Shown here: positions 7,393 through 8,376 of the stretch, piece after piece | Layout of the letters: the number at the start of each line of letters is the position of its first letter | How positions within the stretch are numbered: position 1 is the first letter of the stretch | Assembly (NCBI GenBank): GCA_016926925.1 | Contig: JAFGNQ010000466.1 | Coordinates: forward strand, 1 to 8,376 | From: Candidatus Aminicenantota bacterium | Lineage (GTDB): Bacteria; Acidobacteriota; Aminicenantia; Aminicenantales; Aminicenantaceae | Length of the DNA: 8,376 nucleotides | Reading direction: 5' to 3' | Position numbers and translations under genes: made by a program | The notes under the pieces: model-generated | The model's input: only the letters and a program-made list of their open reading frames with translations | What the model was told of the DNA's origin: nothing | The model's database searches: none

Positions 7393-8172
7393 AGCCGGGT
7401 TTCGGGGAGGCGGTTTTTTAAAAAATGTATTCAGCCATCTTTTAAAATCCTCGTCGATCCAGAGGTCCCCGAAGCGTTCCGTCTCGAGTTCAATGGCAGT
7501 CTCGAGATCGCCCTGTTGGATTTTTTGAAGAATCTGCAGAAAAGTACGGACGGATGCGGGAGAATTTCGGACGATTGACTCGGCTAAAGATAAGGCTTTT
7601 TCCAAAACGGCACTGTCTTGAACGACCTCATCGATGAAACCAACAGCAGCAGCCTCCCGCGCATCGATCGTTTCCGAGGTCGTGAGAAGGCGAAGAGCTC
7701 TCGATGCATTGATTTGCTGGAACAGGCGCACTCCCCCTCCCCACCCGGTGATGATACCGTTGGCCGCCTGCCGGAAGGAGAATCTCGCATGTGCTGCAGC
7801 GATTCGATAGTGACATGCCGTGAGTATCTCACATCCGCCGCCAAAGGCGCTTCCATTGACCGCGGCAATCACCAGTTGATTTCCTAACCTGAATCCGTTC
7901 AAGACAGACTGCATTCTCCGTGACATGGCCAGAGCTTCATCCCGGCTTTTGAGGGTGGCGAAATATTTGATATCCCCCCCTGCACAGAAAGATTTCTCTC
8001 CGGCACCTGTGATGATTAAGACAAGCAGGTCTCGCTGCTCGTGTAAAAGCTTTTGTACTTCTTCAAGGCGCTCCATAACGGCACCATTGACGGCATTATG
8101 GACCTCAGGACGGTTGATCCGGAGAATGGCGTATTGTTTCCGATCCTCGAATTCGATTATGTTTTCAGCCAT
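7381..8172 (-). CDS. Crotonase-fold enoyl-CoA hydratase/isomerase family protein
   Basis: The 263-residue protein has the crotonase fold: the first oxyanion-hole segment SFCAGGDIKYF (61-71) and the second in NGSAFGGGCE (106-115). E115 aligns with the first catalytic Glu of enoyl-CoA hydratase. The second Glu position is Q135 (FSFRQAANG), so standard hydratase chemistry is doubtful. The following ITGWGGGVRL and the FGDLW near the C terminus recall ethylmalonyl-CoA decarboxylase (ECHDC1-like) proteins. That makes a decarboxylase or other acyl-CoA reaction possible. It should be cytosolic. There is no transit or signal sequence. The ATG at 8172 has AGGA only two bases upstream, and a strong promoter places transcription start almost at the ATG. 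Its last 12 bases overlap the convergent hydrolase. No other acyl-CoA gene is visible, so the pathway is unknown. Confidence 0.88.
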   Translation of the reverse strand: MAENIIEFEDRKQYAILRINRPEVHNAVNGAVMERLEEVQKLLHEQRDLLVLIITGAGEKSFCAGGDIKYFATLKSRDEALAMSRRMQSVLNGFRLGNQLVIAAVNGSAFGGGCEILTACHYRIAAAHARFSFRQAANGIITGWGGGVRLFQQINASRALRLLTTSETIDAREAAAVGFIDEVVQDSAVLEKALSLAESIVRNSPASVRTFLQILQKIQQGDLETAIELETERFGDLWIDEDFKRWLNTFFKKPPPRNPALIF

Positions 8173-8180
8173 TTCCTGAT

Positions 8181-8209
8181 TTTATAACACAGCCTCCCGG
8201 CCTATTCAA
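8181..8209 (-). promoter_or_regulatory. Sigma-70-type promoter for the crotonase-family gene
   Basis: On the minus strand TTGAAT (8209-8204) and TATAAA (8186-8181) are 17 bases apart, matching consensus at four and five of six bases. The predicted start, near 8174, is only a few bases before the ATG at 8172, implying a leaderless or nearly leaderless message. Confidence 0.5.
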
Positions 8210-8287
8210 GCGGACCACCCGAAGAGAATCCCAACAGCCTTTATCCAGGGACGATTATTGGGGCCCGGCTCCGCTTATTTCATATGT

Positions 8288-8309
8288 TTGTTGATTCTAT
8301 TATCAATAA
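8288..8309 (+). repeat. Inverted repeat overlapping a -35 element
   Basis: TTGTTGAT (8288-8295) and ATCAATAA (8302-8309) pair over eight positions, including one G-T pair, around a six-base spacer. The left arm overlaps the -35 hexamer of the rightward promoter. This geometry fits a dimeric repressor or activator site. Confidence 0.45.
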
Positions 8310-8319
8310 TAATTATGAT
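8291..8319 (+). promoter_or_regulatory. Sigma-70-type promoter for the gene starting at 8365
   Basis: TTGATT (8291-8296) and TATGAT (8314-8319) are separated by exactly 17 bases, matching consensus at four and five of six positions in a markedly AT-rich stretch. Transcription would start near 8326, giving a leader of about 39 bases with a good ribosome binding site. Confidence 0.6.
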
Positions 8320-8329
8320 AGAGGATCGT

Positions 8330-8339
8330 TGATCGATCA
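8330..8339 (+). repeat. Ten-base palindrome TGATCGATCA just after the predicted transcription start
   Basis: TGATCGATCA is a perfect palindrome about four bases downstream of the predicted start of the rightward transcript. It holds two GATC sites, with a third at 8324-8327. It could be an operator or a methylation-sensitive site; it may also be chance. Confidence 0.35.
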
Positions 8340-8350
8340 TAGATATTAAA

Positions 8351-8356
8351 GAGGAG
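8351..8356 (+). promoter_or_regulatory. Ribosome binding site of the right-edge gene
   Basis: GAGGAG sits eight bases before the ATG at 8365, a near-ideal spacing. This is the main reason for calling a gene start there. Confidence 0.65.
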
Positions 8357-8364
8357 ACGCAATC

Positions 8365-8376
8365 ATGAAATCGAAA
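8365..8376 (+). CDS. Start of an unknown gene, cut by the window edge
   Basis: Only four codons (MKSK) are present. The call rests on context: a 17-base-spaced promoter at 8291-8319, GAGGAG at 8351-8356 with eight-base spacing, and divergence from the crotonase-family gene. The two lysines could begin a signal peptide, but nothing can be said of its function. Confidence 0.55.

Overview
The window looks like a piece of a Gram-negative chromosome of moderate GC content. The mix of genes fits a deltaproteobacterium (Desulfobacterota or a relative): stand-alone and tandem receiver-domain regulators, a hybrid histidine kinase, a type II secretion/type IV pilin-like protein, a WD40 protein and acyl-CoA metabolism. 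No ribosomal RNA, universal marker gene or taxon-specific insertion is present, so this placement is inference only.

Layout, left to right. Positions 1-789 (+) hold the C-terminal part of a WD40 beta-propeller protein, probably cut by the window edge. Positions 945-1709 (+) encode a double-receiver response regulator that starts at TTG behind a perfect AGGAGG. Positions 1848-2321 and 2337-2822 (+) are a tight pair: a single-pass membrane protein with a pilin-like outer segment, then a classical class III signal-peptide pseudopilin. A single-receiver regulator follows on the minus strand (2924-3301). It is divergent from a membrane-anchored hybrid histidine kinase (3532-5451, +), with a good sigma-70-type promoter between them. 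Eighteen bases after the kinase is an exported S15/CocE-family serine hydrolase (5470-7392, +), whose visible active site resembles the alpha-amino-acid ester hydrolases. Its last 12 bases overlap the 3' end of a convergent crotonase-fold enzyme (7381-8172, -). That enzyme lacks the second hydratase glutamate and resembles ethylmalonyl-CoA decarboxylase-like proteins. The right edge is a divergent regulatory region with a promoter on each strand, dyad symmetries and the first four codons of a new gene (8365, +).

How the parts may work together (inference). The kinase has two receivers but no HPt domain, so it needs an external phosphotransfer partner. Two receiver-only proteins, neither with an output domain, are encoded nearby. 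The kinase and the secreted hydrolase are probably co-transcribed, so envelope sensing may be coupled to production of an exported hydrolase. The membrane protein/pseudopilin pair shares a Y-x4-G-x-[YW]-P motif and may be an orphan, non-canonical pseudopilin assembly. No mobile element, CRISPR array or RNA gene was recognised.
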